NCBI RefSeq assembly: GCF_002797315.1
Contig: NZ_KZ454936.1
Span: 1,931,645-1,995,644 of the forward strand
DNA: 64,000 nucleotides
Origin: Bacillus sp. FJAT-44742
GTDB taxonomy: Bacteria; Bacillota; Bacilli; Bacillales; Marinococcaceae
Direction: 5' to 3'
The notes under the pieces are model-generated. The model had not been told where the DNA came from and ran no database searches. It saw only the letters and a list, made by a program, of their open reading frames with translations. Below are positions 9,520 through 18,417 of the stretch, piece by piece. A program made the translations under genes and the position numbers. Each line of letters begins with the position of its first letter. Position 1 is the first letter of the stretch.

Positions 9520-9792
9520 TTATCCTACATAATGGTGAAGATTGCTTAGAATTTGATGAGCAAATTGAACCACATGAGACAGCATCCACGGCCCAAAAAT
9601 AATTAGAGAAGCAAGCACTCCTAGTATTTTTGGGATGAAAGCCAGAGTTTGCTCTTGAATTTGAGTGGTTGCTTGAAAGACTGCAACCCCAAGACCAAGG
9701 ACCAGGGCAACGACTAACAAAGGTCCTGCTACCAGAAATACTGTCCATACTCCATTTTCCGCCAAGCTTATAACCATTTCTGGACTCATCAT
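9520..9792 (-). CDS. fliQ: Flagellar export apparatus protein FliQ
   Basis: The protein has 90 residues and two membrane helices (about 15-40 and 50-75) joined by the loop QATTQIQEQTLAFIPK that defines FliQ. Four FliQ copies assemble with FliP and FliR into the export gate. The length and position between fliP and fliR are standard. Confidence 0.96.
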   Translation of the reverse strand: MMSPEMVISLAENGVWTVFLVAGPLLVVALVLGLGVAVFQATTQIQEQTLAFIPKILGVLASLIIFGPWMLSHVVQFAHQILSNLHHYVG

Positions 9793-9801
9793 ATACCACC
9801 T

Positions 9802-10482
9802 TTAATAACTTAAAAGCAAAGATTCAACAATTAAATACCATCCATCAACCAAAACAAATAACAAAATTTTAAACGGAAGTGAAATCATCACCGGGGGAAG
9901 CATCATCATTCCCATCGACATAAGAACACTGGCCACTATCATGTCAATGACTAAAAAAGGAACAAAAATTAAAAAGCCGATCTGAAAGGCCGTTTTAAGT
10001 TCACTTATAGCAAACGCAGGGACAAGAGCTGTTAAAGGGACATCATCGAGTGATTCAGGTTTCTCAAGACCTGCGTACCCCATGAACAGGGCCAAATCCT
10101 TTTCCCTGGTGTGCTGGGCCATAAATTCCTTTATTGGTGACGCTGCTTCCTGGAATGCTTCTTCTTGTGTAATTTCACCCTCAAATAAAGGGGTTAACGC
10201 TTCATCATTTATTTGAGAAAACACAGGGGCCATAATAAAAAAGGTTAAAAATAAGGCTAAACTAATCAACACCTGATTGGGAGGCATCTGCTGAGTAGCA
10301 ATTCCCATTCTCACAAAAGAGAGCACTACAACGATTCTTGTAAAGCAAGTCATTAAAATTAAAATAGCAGGGGCCAGTGAAAGGATCGTTAACATAATTA
10401 TCAGCTGTATGGTGGTTGCCAGGTCTTCTGGATCATCACTTAACAGGCTGCCAATATCTACTGCAGGAAGAAAGATGATCAT
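9802..10482 (-). CDS. fliP: Flagellar export apparatus protein FliP
   Basis: This 226-residue membrane protein has the FliP signature (ILMTCFTRIVVVLSFVR, ATQQMPPNQ) near residues 42-70, then a periplasmic loop and C-terminal membrane helices (PFKILLFVLVDGW). It forms the pentameric core of the export gate with FliQ and FliR. There is no cleavable signal peptide like that of E. coli FliP, which agrees with B. subtilis FliP. An AAGGAGAGG site precedes the ATG. The gene overlaps the end of fliZ by 4 bases. Confidence 0.97.
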   Translation of the reverse strand: MIIFLPAVDIGSLLSDDPEDLATTIQLIIMLTILSLAPAILILMTCFTRIVVVLSFVRMGIATQQMPPNQVLISLALFLTFFIMAPVFSQINDEALTPLFEGEITQEEAFQEAASPIKEFMAQHTREKDLALFMGYAGLEKPESLDDVPLTALVPAFAISELKTAFQIGFLIFVPFLVIDMIVASVLMSMGMMMLPPVMISLPFKILLFVLVDGWYLIVESLLLSY

Positions 10483-11126
10483 TGTTCCCTCTCCTTTTCT
10501 CGGCGGCCCGCCTGTTCCCTTGCTTCCTTTAACTCACCCAGACGGCTGTTTAAAAGAGATTGAAAAGGTTTAACGTTATCGTCATCCTGCTTCTTACGCA
10601 GAAATTTGGTTTGAAGCCAGTCTGCGGCTTTTTCCATAGCTTCATCGTTTTGCCGGTCTTCATTGTTCAAAATTTCTTGTATTTCTTCTTCATTTTTTAT
10701 TTCTTTTAATAGATGAATAGAGTCACCCACCCCGACAACAAGAAGGCGATTTCCTACCTTCACCAGCTGGACCGATTTGTGATTTCCAAGAGGCACCCCT
10801 CCTACGTTTTGAAGCGCGCGGGCAGAGTGATAAGATTTTGTTTTTTTACTAATAAACTTTAAAAGAATATACATTAAGCCGATAACAAACAAGAGAGCGC
10901 CTATCATTTGAGCAAACATGAGAAAAGGGTTTCTTTCCGCTAAGACAGGTTCATTGTCTGAACGTGCATCAGACAACGAACCCTCTTCCTCTTGATTTTG
11001 AAGCCAGTCATTTACCGTTCCATTTTCACTACTTTCAGCAAGAACGGAGCCCGGCGGCATGAAATAAATAAGTAGAAAACATATCATTATTAATAAACCG
11101 AAAATTTTTTTCATAAGAGGCGACAC
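10479..11126 (-). CDS. fliZ: Flagellar biosynthesis protein FliZ/FliO
   Basis: This 215-residue FliO-family protein has a signal-like hydrophobic N-terminus (about 10-30), an extracytoplasmic stretch, a membrane helix at ~72-93, and a basic cytoplasmic tail rich in Lys, Arg and Glu. FliO helps assemble the FliP ring. The start is probably GTG, 4 bases after an AGGA site; the ATG five codons in has no ribosome site. In Bacillus the gene is called fliZ and is not related to the enterobacterial regulator of that name. Confidence 0.88.
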   Translation of the reverse strand: MSPLMKKIFGLLIMICFLLIYFMPPGSVLAESSENGTVNDWLQNQEEEGSLSDARSDNEPVLAERNPFLMFAQMIGALLFVIGLMYILLKFISKKTKSYHSARALQNVGGVPLGNHKSVQLVKVGNRLLVVGVGDSIHLLKEIKNEEEIQEILNNEDRQNDEAMEKAADWLQTKFLRKKQDDDNVKPFQSLLNSRLGELKEAREQAGRREKEREQ

Positions 11127-11127
11127 T

Positions 11128-11490
11128 TTATCCTAACGTTTTTTTAATCGCTTCAATCACACGGTCTGCCTGAAAAGGCTTCACGATAAAGTCCTTCGCA
11201 CCTGCTTGAATGGCATCTATTACCATTGATTGCTGGCCCATAGCTGAACACATGATGACTTTAGCATTGCCATCAAAAGCTTTGATTTCTTTTAATGCCG
11301 CTACCCCATCTTTTTCAGGCATTGTAATATCCATTGTAACCAGGTCAGGGGATAGCTCTTTATACCTCTCCACAGCTTCCTCGCCATTTTGAGCCTCACC
11401 GGCAATCTCAAAACCGTTTTTAACCAAAATGTCTTTAATCATCATCCTCATAAAAGATGCATCATCAACTATTAATACAGATTGTCCCAT
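11128..11490 (-). CDS. cheY: Chemotaxis response regulator CheY
   Basis: This is a single receiver domain of 120 residues with Asp9/Asp10, phospho-acceptor Asp54 (VTMDITMP), Ser82 and Lys104 (VKPF), the full CheY set. CheY-P binds the N-terminal peptides of FliM and FliY at the motor; in B. subtilis this promotes counter-clockwise rotation. The start at 11490 was preferred over one six codons upstream because AAAGGGG lies 8 bases away. It is between fliY and fliZ, as in B. subtilis. Confidence 0.97.
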   Translation of the reverse strand: MGQSVLIVDDASFMRMMIKDILVKNGFEIAGEAQNGEEAVERYKELSPDLVTMDITMPEKDGVAALKEIKAFDGNAKVIMCSAMGQQSMVIDAIQAGAKDFIVKPFQADRVIEAIKKTLG

Positions 11491-11516
11491 GCTAATATCC
11501 CCTTTCATATCTCTGC

Positions 11517-12758
11517 TTAATTTAAATTTTTTATTCTATCTTTTTGACTGATAATATCAGTCACTCTGACACCAAAGTTCTCTTCAATAACCACTACCTC
11601 TCCTTTGGCTATCAGTTTTTGATTTACTAAAATATCAACAGGCTCTCCGGCCAATTTATCGAGTTCAATGATTGATCCATGAGAGAGGGCGAGAATGTCT
11701 TTGATTGATCGTTTTGTCCTGCCGAGCTCTACGGTAACTTCAAGAGGTATGTCCAAAAGCATATCCAGGTTCTTTGGCTCCGCAGCTTTCCTTTCCCTCT
11801 CTTCAAAGTTAGAAAATACGGCAGTTTGGACTTCCCTGTCCGGCTCGGAATGAAAGTTTTCCGGTCCTCCATTGTAACTGTCAGACCTGGCGGCAGCTGT
11901 TTCTTGAAGAGCCTCTCTGCTGATGTACTCCTCCGCTTTCTCTGTATGTTGAGTAAAATCTTCCTTATTGAGTAAGGTCTCATGTGCGGTTACTTCTTGC
12001 CCCTTGGTGTCAGAAGACGGCTCACTCACGCCTTCAGGTTCTTCTGTCTCCATCAGTTCACTAATCATTTTTTTAGCAAAAGGAATGGTTACTACTTGCA
12101 TAATGGAGGAATCAATCAATTCTCCGACCTTTAAGCGAAAAGATATTTTCACTATCATTTCTTCGTTATAAGCTGCTGTGTCTTTTGTTTCAGCATCTAA
12201 TATTTCAATTCCAGGGGGAGTAATATCCACCCGTTTCCCAAAAATGGCAGACATCGACGTTGAAGCTGACCCCATCATTTGGTTCATAGCCTCTTGCACG
12301 GCACTAATTTCCATTTCACCAAGCTCTTTATCTTCAACTGAACCGCTTCCGCCCATCATTAGATCAGCAATAATAGAAGCATCACTGCTTTTAATAACTA
12401 AAAGGTTTGTTCCTTGAAACCCTTCTGTGTACTCTACATTCACGGAAAGACACGGCTCCGGAAATTCAGTCTGCAGCTCATGCATAGCCACTGCAGAAAC
12501 CACCGGCGTCGTGATTTCCACCTTTTGGTTAAGCAATTGAGACAAAGCGGTTGCTGCGCTGCCAAAGGAAATATTCCCTATTTCTCCCAATGCATCTTGT
12601 TCAATGGATGTTAAATAGGATTCTATATTTCTCTCTCTTTCTTCTTCTTTTTGATTATTTAAAGCAGTAGAATCTGTTGATTCTGGCTCATCACTATCAC
12701 CGTTTACACCTTTTAACAGCTCATTGATCTCCTCTTGAGAGAGCATATCATCATTCAA
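11517..12758 (-). CDS. fliY: Flagellar switch protein and CheY-P phosphatase FliY (FliN fusion)
   Basis: The 413-residue protein has three parts. The N-terminal peptide MLSQEEINELL is a CheY-P binding motif like that of FliM. A CheC-like phosphatase domain follows (about 45-240), with E-x2-N motifs near EIGNISFG and EAMNQMMG. After an acidic linker comes a C-terminal FliN/SpoA domain (about 330-410). It forms the C ring with FliM and FliG and removes phosphate from CheY-P. It is somewhat longer than B. subtilis FliY (about 378), mainly in the linker. Confidence 0.97.
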   Translation of the reverse strand: MNDDMLSQEEINELLKGVNGDSDEPESTDSTALNNQKEEERERNIESYLTSIEQDALGEIGNISFGSAATALSQLLNQKVEITTPVVSAVAMHELQTEFPEPCLSVNVEYTEGFQGTNLLVIKSSDASIIADLMMGGSGSVEDKELGEMEISAVQEAMNQMMGSASTSMSAIFGKRVDITPPGIEILDAETKDTAAYNEEMIVKISFRLKVGELIDSSIMQVVTIPFAKKMISELMETEEPEGVSEPSSDTKGQEVTAHETLLNKEDFTQHTEKAEEYISREALQETAAARSDSYNGGPENFHSEPDREVQTAVFSNFEERERKAAEPKNLDMLLDIPLEVTVELGRTKRSIKDILALSHGSIIELDKLAGEPVDILVNQKLIAKGEVVVIEENFGVRVTDIISQKDRIKNLN

Positions 12759-13744
12759 TTTTCTTCCCCCTCCTCAAACTCCCTGGTTACTTGGACTGCC
12801 ATTTTGTTTTTCATCTTGCCAGGCTGCCCATAATACTTTTTCTCTCCCTCAACTTGGATTTCTAAGGGTTCATGAATACCCTGATTTAATTGAATAACAT
12901 CGCCAGGACTCAACTGAAGAAAGTCTTCAACAGATATTTGCGAATGCCCAAGCAAAGCTTGAACGGTAAGTGGAGCTTTTTGAACCGTTGCTTGCAATGC
13001 TTTTTCATGATTGCTGTCTCTTTTTTGCTTTTTAGTCTGCATCCAGTAATGCACAGAGAGCTTTGGCAGAATTTCTTCAAGAACTACATGAGGAAGACAA
13101 ATATTTATCATTCCGGAAGCTTCATTAATTGTCGTAGACAAGGAAATTACCACCACTGTTTCATTTGGAGATACCATTTGCAGAAACTGAGGGTTAACCT
13201 CTAATGCATGCATTTCAGCCTCAATACTGATCACAGATTCCCAGGCTTCTTGAAACGTTTCAAGCATTCTTTGAAAAAGCTGCTTTAAAATTCTTGTTTC
13301 AATTTCTGTTAACGTATCAATTTTATTAAAGCTGGCTCCTTTTCCACCAAGCATCCGATCCAGCATTACATAACCAATATTAGGATTTACTTCGACTAGA
13401 AACCTGCCTTCTAACGGGTATGGCTCAAAAACATTTAACAACGTCATTTGAGGAATAGAGGAAATAAATTCTTCGTAAGGCAATTGGTCTACAGAGGCTA
13501 CAGATATCTGCACAAACGTTCGAAGCTGTGCTGAAAAGGTAGTGGTGAGCAAGCGGGCAAAATTTTCGTGTATTCTTGATAAGCTCCTGATCTGATCCTT
13601 TGAAAATCGCACCGCTCTTTTAAAGTCGTAGGTGTGAATTTTTTGTTTTTCTTCTTCCTTTCGCAGTTCCTCTGCATCCATCTCTCCAGTAGAGATCGCT
13701 GAAAGTAATGCATCAATTTCATTTTGTGATAACACATCAGCCAA
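12755..13744 (-). CDS. fliM: Flagellar motor switch protein FliM
   Basis: The protein has about 329 residues: the N-terminal CheY-P binding peptide VLSQNEIDALL, a CheC-like middle domain and a C-terminal SpoA domain (from about 245). The likely start is TTG at 13744, preceded by AGAGGTGA; the upstream in-frame GTG lies inside that ribosome site. It forms the C-ring wall that switches rotation direction. The stop overlaps the fliY start by 4 bases. Confidence 0.96.
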   Translation of the reverse strand: MADVLSQNEIDALLSAISTGEMDAEELRKEEEKQKIHTYDFKRAVRFSKDQIRSLSRIHENFARLLTTTFSAQLRTFVQISVASVDQLPYEEFISSIPQMTLLNVFEPYPLEGRFLVEVNPNIGYVMLDRMLGGKGASFNKIDTLTEIETRILKQLFQRMLETFQEAWESVISIEAEMHALEVNPQFLQMVSPNETVVVISLSTTINEASGMINICLPHVVLEEILPKLSVHYWMQTKKQKRDSNHEKALQATVQKAPLTVQALLGHSQISVEDFLQLSPGDVIQLNQGIHEPLEIQVEGEKKYYGQPGKMKNKMAVQVTREFEEGEEN

Positions 13745-13781
13745 ATCTCTCACCTCTTTTCCCTATTCCAATAGAATTCTT

Positions 13782-14213
13782 TTATTGGATCATCCGCTGA
13801 GTTGTATACACGTTCACTACTTTGCCGTCTTCTACCACTTCATTTAATTGTTCAACAAGAGAAGCTTCTAACTCTTCAATTCCTTCTTTACTTTGAAGGT
13901 CGCTCGCTTTAAGGTTAGCCAGTTCTCGGATAATCAAATTATTAACTTGAAAATCTCTTTGCTTAATTTCCTCCCTGGAATGCTTGGAATCCAGGTGAAT
14001 CCTGAATTGGGCTCGAATAAAATGGTTAGAGGATAGATTGGTTGTAATTTCCTCTGTCTCCCATGAGTTTTCAATCACTTCCTCAATACTTGGTTCAGCG
14101 GTTACTTCCTGGTCGTCAGAAAGGTAATTAAATAGCACGATCGCCAGCACGCCTAATAACGTAATGGATACAAGCATAACGGCCATAATACTGAGAAGTT
14201 TATTTTTTTTCAT
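13782..14213 (-). CDS. fliL: Flagellar basal body-associated protein FliL
   Basis: This is a 143-residue single-pass membrane protein: a short Lys-rich start, a membrane helix at about 8-30, an acidic linker, and an extracellular stomatin-like domain ([19 protein letters not shown]). FliL surrounds the stator units and supports torque under load. It overlaps the swrD stop by 4 bases and precedes fliM, as in B. subtilis. Confidence 0.93.
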   Translation of the reverse strand: MKKNKLLSIMAVMLVSITLLGVLAIVLFNYLSDDQEVTAEPSIEEVIENSWETEEITTNLSSNHFIRAQFRIHLDSKHSREEIKQRDFQVNNLIIRELANLKASDLQSKEGIEELEASLVEQLNEVVEDGKVVNVYTTQRMIQ

Positions 14214-14428
14214 TCCTTATCTCCTCCTTTCATGGCCGTTGTACCTACTAAGCCGATAGAGGAATAAAAAGCCTGCACTTTTTCCTTTACTTCTGTCATC
14301 GGTTCTTTGACGACAATAGATTTTCCGTTCGTGAGAAAAATGGTAGTATCAGGAAAGGCTTGAATCTGTTCTATTAACGGGGCGTGAAGGTAAAAAGTCT
14401 GCCCATTTAACCTTGTTAGTTCAATCAT
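14210..14428 (-). CDS. swrD: SwrD/FlbD-family small flagellar protein
   Basis: This is a short protein of about 72 residues with the FlbD-family pattern [12 protein letters not shown]...[20 protein letters not shown]. In B. subtilis the homologue (SwrD, formerly YlzI) increases flagellar power and is needed for swarming. An in-frame ATG cluster spans 14446-14428 with no clear ribosome site. The last ATG was chosen because family members start MI-LTRLNG. It lies between flgE and fliL. Confidence 0.9.
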   Translation of the reverse strand: MIELTRLNGQTFYLHAPLIEQIQAFPDTTIFLTNGKSIVVKEPMTEVKEKVQAFYSSIGLVGTTAMKGGDKE

Positions 14429-14480
14429 ATTCATCATTAGAGCCAAGGAGTTCTCAGCTCTGCCCTCCCTTTGCTATAAA

Positions 14481-15275
14481 TTACCGTTTTAAGTTGACTA
14501 ATTCTTGCAGAATTTCATCTGAGGTTGTAATAATTCTCGTATTAGCCTGGAAACCTCTTTGAGAGACTATCATTTCTGTAAACTCTTCTGATAAATCAAC
14601 GTTGGACATTTCCAATGTTCCAGCTACAAGGCTTCCTGCTCCCCCTGCGGCAGGAGCTCCAAGTACTGCCGGCCCTGAGTTGGCTGTTTCCTGGTAAAGG
14701 TTCCCGCCTATTTTTGAAAGGCCTTCCGGATTATCAAAAATAGCAAGACCTACCTGACCGCCTGCCACAAGGTCTCCATTTTCGTTAATAATATTAACTG
14801 TTCCATCCTGGCCGATACTAAAGCTTTGAGATGTAGCCGGTACTGTAATAGGAGAAGCTCCGCCAGCACCTACCAGGTACATGCCTTCACTGTTTACAAT
14901 AGAACCGTCTTCATCTAAGTAGAAATTCCCCGCTCTCGTATAATAGGAAGCATCTCCATCTGTTACGGTAAAAAAGCCGTCTCCAGAGATTCCTAAATCA
15001 AGCTCCCGGTTCGTATTTTGAAGGCTTCCCTGGGTCATGATCGTATCAATAGATCCAATCTGGGATCCCAGGCCTACTTGAATTGGATTTGTTCCTCCTT
15101 GCCCTGCCTGCGGTCCAGTGGCACCTGCCATCTGCTGGCTCACCATATCCTTAAACGTTGTTCTTCCTTTTTTAAAACCAAAAGTATTTACATTAGCAAT
15201 GTTATTTCCTATGACATCTAATTTAGTTTGAAAATTGTTCATTCCTGATATTCCAGAATACATTGAACGAAGCAT
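14481..15275 (-). CDS. flgE: Flagellar hook protein FlgE (short, Bacillus type)
   Basis: The 264-residue protein has the N-terminal rod/hook signature (LRSMYSGISGMNNFQTKLD, then GNNIANVNTFGFKK) and the C-terminal motif (SNVDLSEEFTEMI, FQANTRII). Both ends form the coiled core of the hook. Its size matches B. subtilis FlgE, once annotated flgG, which is much shorter than enteric FlgE. The upstream neighbours flgD (cap), fliK (ruler) and the TIGR02530-type gene fit hook assembly. Confidence 0.95.
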   Translation of the reverse strand: MLRSMYSGISGMNNFQTKLDVIGNNIANVNTFGFKKGRTTFKDMVSQQMAGATGPQAGQGGTNPIQVGLGSQIGSIDTIMTQGSLQNTNRELDLGISGDGFFTVTDGDASYYTRAGNFYLDEDGSIVNSEGMYLVGAGGASPITVPATSQSFSIGQDGTVNIINENGDLVAGGQVGLAIFDNPEGLSKIGGNLYQETANSGPAVLGAPAAGGAGSLVAGTLEMSNVDLSEEFTEMIVSQRGFQANTRIITTSDEILQELVNLKR

Positions 15276-15354
15276 ATGTTCTTCCTCCCTCTGTTTTGAA
15301 ACTCACTGTATCAGTCGATCTACAGCTAAAGGCTTCCTTGGTAGGTCGGGCCTT

Positions 15355-15735
15355 CTATAAAACAATTGTCCCATTTATGTTTGTAAATATTTGACCGGCG
15401 GCTTCCTTTCTATTCATTGCTGTAATAACTGTCTCATTTTTAGCGCTTACTATTAATGCAGCCTTATCAGTGAGAACCAGCGACTCATTTACTCCCTTTT
15501 TCTTTGCGTTTTTTATTTGTTCGTCGATTATTTTCCATTGATCAGATGAAATTGTTACTTCTCTTGCTGCAAGCCGCTTATCAGCATGTTTGCTGATTTT
15601 TAAACTAGTAGGCCCGGTGAGTTCGTCTGTAAACAATTTCTGAAAATAAGATGTTTCATTCTTATTATTTTCGGGAATATGTTTTTGAGGATGAGGCAAT
15701 TGATGCAATCCATAAGATTGAATAGGAATACTCAT
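15355..15735 (-). CDS. Flagellar operon protein of the TIGR02530 type
   Basis: This 126-residue protein lies between flgD and flgE. Its C-terminal ~80 residues (LKISKHADKRLAAREV, ESLVLTDKAALIVSAKNETVITA, IFTNINGTIVL) match my memory of the TIGR02530 flagellar operon family, found at this place in many Bacillota and Thermotogota. The N-terminal 40 residues are Pro/Asn/His-rich and probably disordered. No molecular function is established; position suggests a role in hook assembly. I do not recall an obvious B. subtilis counterpart here. Confidence 0.8.
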   Translation of the reverse strand: MSIPIQSYGLHQLPHPQKHIPENNKNETSYFQKLFTDELTGPTSLKISKHADKRLAAREVTISSDQWKIIDEQIKNAKKKGVNESLVLTDKAALIVSAKNETVITAMNRKEAAGQIFTNINGTIVL

Positions 15736-15757
15736 TTTTTCCGCCTTTCCTCACTTG

Positions 15758-16213
15758 CTATTGCCCGTGAATCTCAAAAATTTGTTTATTCGTAACCCAA
15801 CGGTTGTTATCAAGCAGTACCCGGATGGTTCCGTCTTTTTCTTGTTTTACGGAAAGAACTTCATGTTGTTCTGCAACTGTTTGGGTCCTATGTTCATCCA
15901 CATCTACTTCACGCTCCCAGGTGACCTTTCTTCCTATAAGTTCACTATTTTGAACAAGAGCGTTGTTTTGTTGTGATGTGATATAACTTTCAAGAGTATT
16001 GTTCATATTCGTCATCTGCTCTAATGAAGAAAAATTGGCCATCTGTGCAATAAACTCTTTATCTTCCATTGGATTTAATGGATCCTGATTTTGAAGCTGG
16101 GTAATGAGTATCCTGAGAAAATCATCTTTTCCCATAATATTACCTTGAGCTTCTTTAACAGGTACTTTGCGCTGCTCAGCAATACCAAAGGATGAATGGA
16201 TTGTATTTGTCAT
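15758..16213 (-). CDS. flgD: Flagellar hook cap (scaffold) protein FlgD
   Basis: The 151-residue protein has the conserved FlgD N-terminal block ([21 protein letters not shown], then [20 protein letters not shown]) that caps the growing hook. The C-terminal part is short, with one Tudor/Fn3-like strand region, as in Bacillus FlgD (YlxG). It follows fliK and precedes the TIGR02530-type gene. Confidence 0.93.
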   Translation of the reverse strand: MTNTIHSSFGIAEQRKVPVKEAQGNIMGKDDFLRILITQLQNQDPLNPMEDKEFIAQMANFSSLEQMTNMNNTLESYITSQQNNALVQNSELIGRKVTWEREVDVDEHRTQTVAEQHEVLSVKQEKDGTIRVLLDNNRWVTNKQIFEIHGQ

Positions 16214-16222
16214 GGCTCCCCC

Positions 16223-17797
16223 TTAGATCTCAGTATTTATCCTTTCTTTTTCTAGAAAGTCAGCAAATTCTTGTCTTTTATGTTCATTTTCTTCTTCTTG
16301 CTTTTCCTCTTGATCAGTACCTCTTCTATCCTTTTGAGAAGAAGATTCTTTCTCTTCTTTATCGTCGTCCCAAGAAGGGTGCTGGGCTATTTCAATTTTT
16401 TCTACAGAAAGATTTTGCTGCTGAAAGAGAAAACGAAGCTGGGAGAGTTGTGATTCAATTAACTCTCTTGCACCAGAAGAAGACACAATCATCCTGGCTG
16501 CTAACTTGCCATTTATATGGGTGAACTGAATGTCCAGCCTGCCTAAGTTTTCAGGGAACAGCTTAATTGACAGCTGCTGCTGGCCATTTGAAAGCTGTTG
16601 AAGACTTGAGCGGCCCATGATTTCCTGAAACTGTCTTATAAATTCCTGCTGCCGCCTGTAGGTGGTCTTGTTTTCCCCAAGATAAATATACAGCTGTTCA
16701 GCTTTACTGCCTGTTGTCATTCCTTCAGAGGTACTAACGGACAAAGGGAGCGAGCCAGGCGACTGACTGTGACTTTTAGAAAATAATTCCTTTGCTGCCG
16801 GCATGATTTCCCCTCTTTGTGTTTCTCTACCATTCTTTTTATCCACTGCTTTGAAAAAAGTGGGAGGATCGTTGATATACCGGTGAAGCTGATTTCCTCT
16901 TTCGTTATTACTGTTACTCTCACCTGGGTCCGGAGAAACCTGGCGTAAAGACTCTGAAATAGTCCTTATTTTCTGGAATAAACCACCCATTGAACTATGA
17001 AGGTTCTTCTGTAGGGAAACTGGCAATTCTCGAACAAGGTCTTCAAGAGGGACACCCTCCTCCTGTAAGACAAAAAGTCCCGCTGCAGTCAATACCTTGA
17101 CGGCTTCCTTTATGCTTTCCTCATCTTCAAACGGTTTGTTCTCTATCCTGGGCTCCTCTATAGAAGACAGGGAAAGCAGCTTCAGGGCTAATGGGGTTGG
17201 CGTCACATTTCCGCCTGTATTTCCAAGGAAACCGTCAGAGTGAATCTCTTTGCCTTCGGTAGTTGTTGTAGTGATGCTGTCAGAGTGAACCTCTTTGCCT
17301 TCGGTAGTTGGCTTAATGATGTCAGAGTAGGTCTCTTCGTCTGTAGTGGTTAATGAAAGGTTCACAATAGAGGGCTTGTTTCCCCCTCGGTTCATTTGGG
17401 AAATTTCCAAAACAACTTCGAGCAGGCTTGTCTCTTCCTTCATCATTTTTGTTGTAGCTTCTTGTACGGGAAGCGGCAATTGGTCAAACTGGTGCTCCCA
17501 CTCAGGCAAGGAGGTTCCCATAGAAGGTTCTAGTTTCCTCTCCCACTTTTTTTCAAGCTTATCAGCCAGTCCTTCTATCGCTTGACTGAATATCTCCCAT
17601 TGTGCTTGAGTGTCCTCCTGCTGGTGCGAAGAGTCGTCTAGTGACATTTCGTTATCTTGGAAAGGAGAAGAGAGCAAAGCTGTCAGCAAAACAGAAAAGC
17701 CTTCATTGTGTTCAGACAAGGGATTGACTTTCCCCTCTGCAAGCTGCTGGGGCATAACTTCTTTGGAAAACAACTGGTTCAACATTACATCATTCAT
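16223..17797 (-). CDS. fliK: Flagellar hook-length control protein FliK
   Basis: This protein has about 524 residues. The N-terminal two thirds are low-complexity, rich in Gln, Glu, Ser and Thr, as expected for a secreted molecular ruler. The C-terminal domain (about 390-480, LSIKLFPENLGRLDIQF, LIESQLSQLRFLFQQQNL) is the Flg_hook domain that contacts FlhB. A Gln/Glu/Lys-rich tail follows. The ATG at 17797 was chosen because the upstream in-frame GTG is part of the AAGGAGGTG ribosome site. Residues near 165-195 contain a 14-15-residue tandem repeat. Confidence 0.9.
   Translation of the reverse strand: MNDVMLNQLFSKEVMPQQLAEGKVNPLSEHNEGFSVLLTALLSSPFQDNEMSLDDSSHQQEDTQAQWEIFSQAIEGLADKLEKKWERKLEPSMGTSLPEWEHQFDQLPLPVQEATTKMMKEETSLLEVVLEISQMNRGGNKPSIVNLSLTTTDEETYSDIIKPTTEGKEVHSDSITTTTTEGKEIHSDGFLGNTGGNVTPTPLALKLLSLSSIEEPRIENKPFEDEESIKEAVKVLTAAGLFVLQEEGVPLEDLVRELPVSLQKNLHSSMGGLFQKIRTISESLRQVSPDPGESNSNNERGNQLHRYINDPPTFFKAVDKKNGRETQRGEIMPAAKELFSKSHSQSPGSLPLSVSTSEGMTTGSKAEQLYIYLGENKTTYRRQQEFIRQFQEIMGRSSLQQLSNGQQQLSIKLFPENLGRLDIQFTHINGKLAARMIVSSSGARELIESQLSQLRFLFQQQNLSVEKIEIAQHPSWDDDKEEKESSSQKDRRGTDQEEKQEEENEHKRQEFADFLEKERINTEI
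17234..17331 (-). repeat. Short in-frame tandem repeat inside fliK
   Basis: Two copies of a 31-base segment (17234-17264 and 17279-17309) differ at one base and are 45 bases apart. A third partial copy starts at 17321. They encode repeated TTEGKE-(V/I)-HSD units in the disordered ruler part of FliK. The spacing of 15 and 14 codons keeps the frame. Confidence 0.85.
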
Positions 17798-17824
17798 AAA
17801 GTTCACCTCCTTTCACCATATAGA

Positions 17825-18406
17825 TCATTGATAAGATAAAGCTGCCATTACTTCAGCAGCCTGGTCCGGCTCCATCTTAGCTAAAATCTGCCCTCTGCTC
17901 TCAGTCCTCATCTCACTCATATGAATGATGATGTCAGCAGTACTCATCTCTCCTAAAATGGCTGCCGCTCTTTTGGGAGACATCGATTCATAAACCCTTG
18001 CAAGCTCTTTGACTTCAGCCTGTCCCCCCTCAATTTCTGCGTCTTCTTGCTCCTCATTTTCCTCTGCTTCTATATTTTCCTCCAGCTCTTGAAGGGCACC
18101 TTCACTCGCTTCAAGCTCCTGTTCTAGTTGATAGATTCTCTGTTCTTGCTCTTCAATGGTAGCAATCATATCCTCTCTTTCATGCTCTTCTGCTTCAGCT
18201 TCCTCTCTTGAATCTACAAGTGATGAAATAACCGGGATGTTAGATGCGATATTCCTGGCTGGTTCTGCAATACTAAAGCCGAGAAAAGAGAGAATCACAA
18301 GGCCCACAACCATGGCAAAAAAAACGGGAATGATAATAATAAGCAAAATCCATTGAAGCTTGCTTGCTCCTTCCTTTTCTTTATTATTTCCATTATTTTT
18401 ACCCAT
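17825..18406 (-). CDS. ylxF: YlxF: MotE/MgtE-N-like membrane coiled-coil protein
   Basis: This protein of about 193 residues has a membrane helix near 20-45, a long acidic coiled coil (about 75-125) and a C-terminal MgtE-N-like domain (VYESMSPKRAAAILGEMSTA). The layout matches YlxF of B. subtilis and resembles MotE, a chaperone or stabiliser of motor proteins in other phyla. The exact role in Bacillus is not settled. The ATG at 18406 follows GAGG by 8 bases. The gene lies between fliJ and fliK. Confidence 0.85.
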   Translation of the reverse strand: MGKNNGNNKEKEGASKLQWILLIIIIPVFFAMVVGLVILSFLGFSIAEPARNIASNIPVISSLVDSREEAEAEEHEREDMIATIEEQEQRIYQLEQELEASEGALQELEENIEAEENEEQEDAEIEGGQAEVKELARVYESMSPKRAAAILGEMSTADIIIHMSEMRTESRGQILAKMEPDQAAEVMAALSYQ

Positions 18407-18417
18407 TCTTTTTTCCC

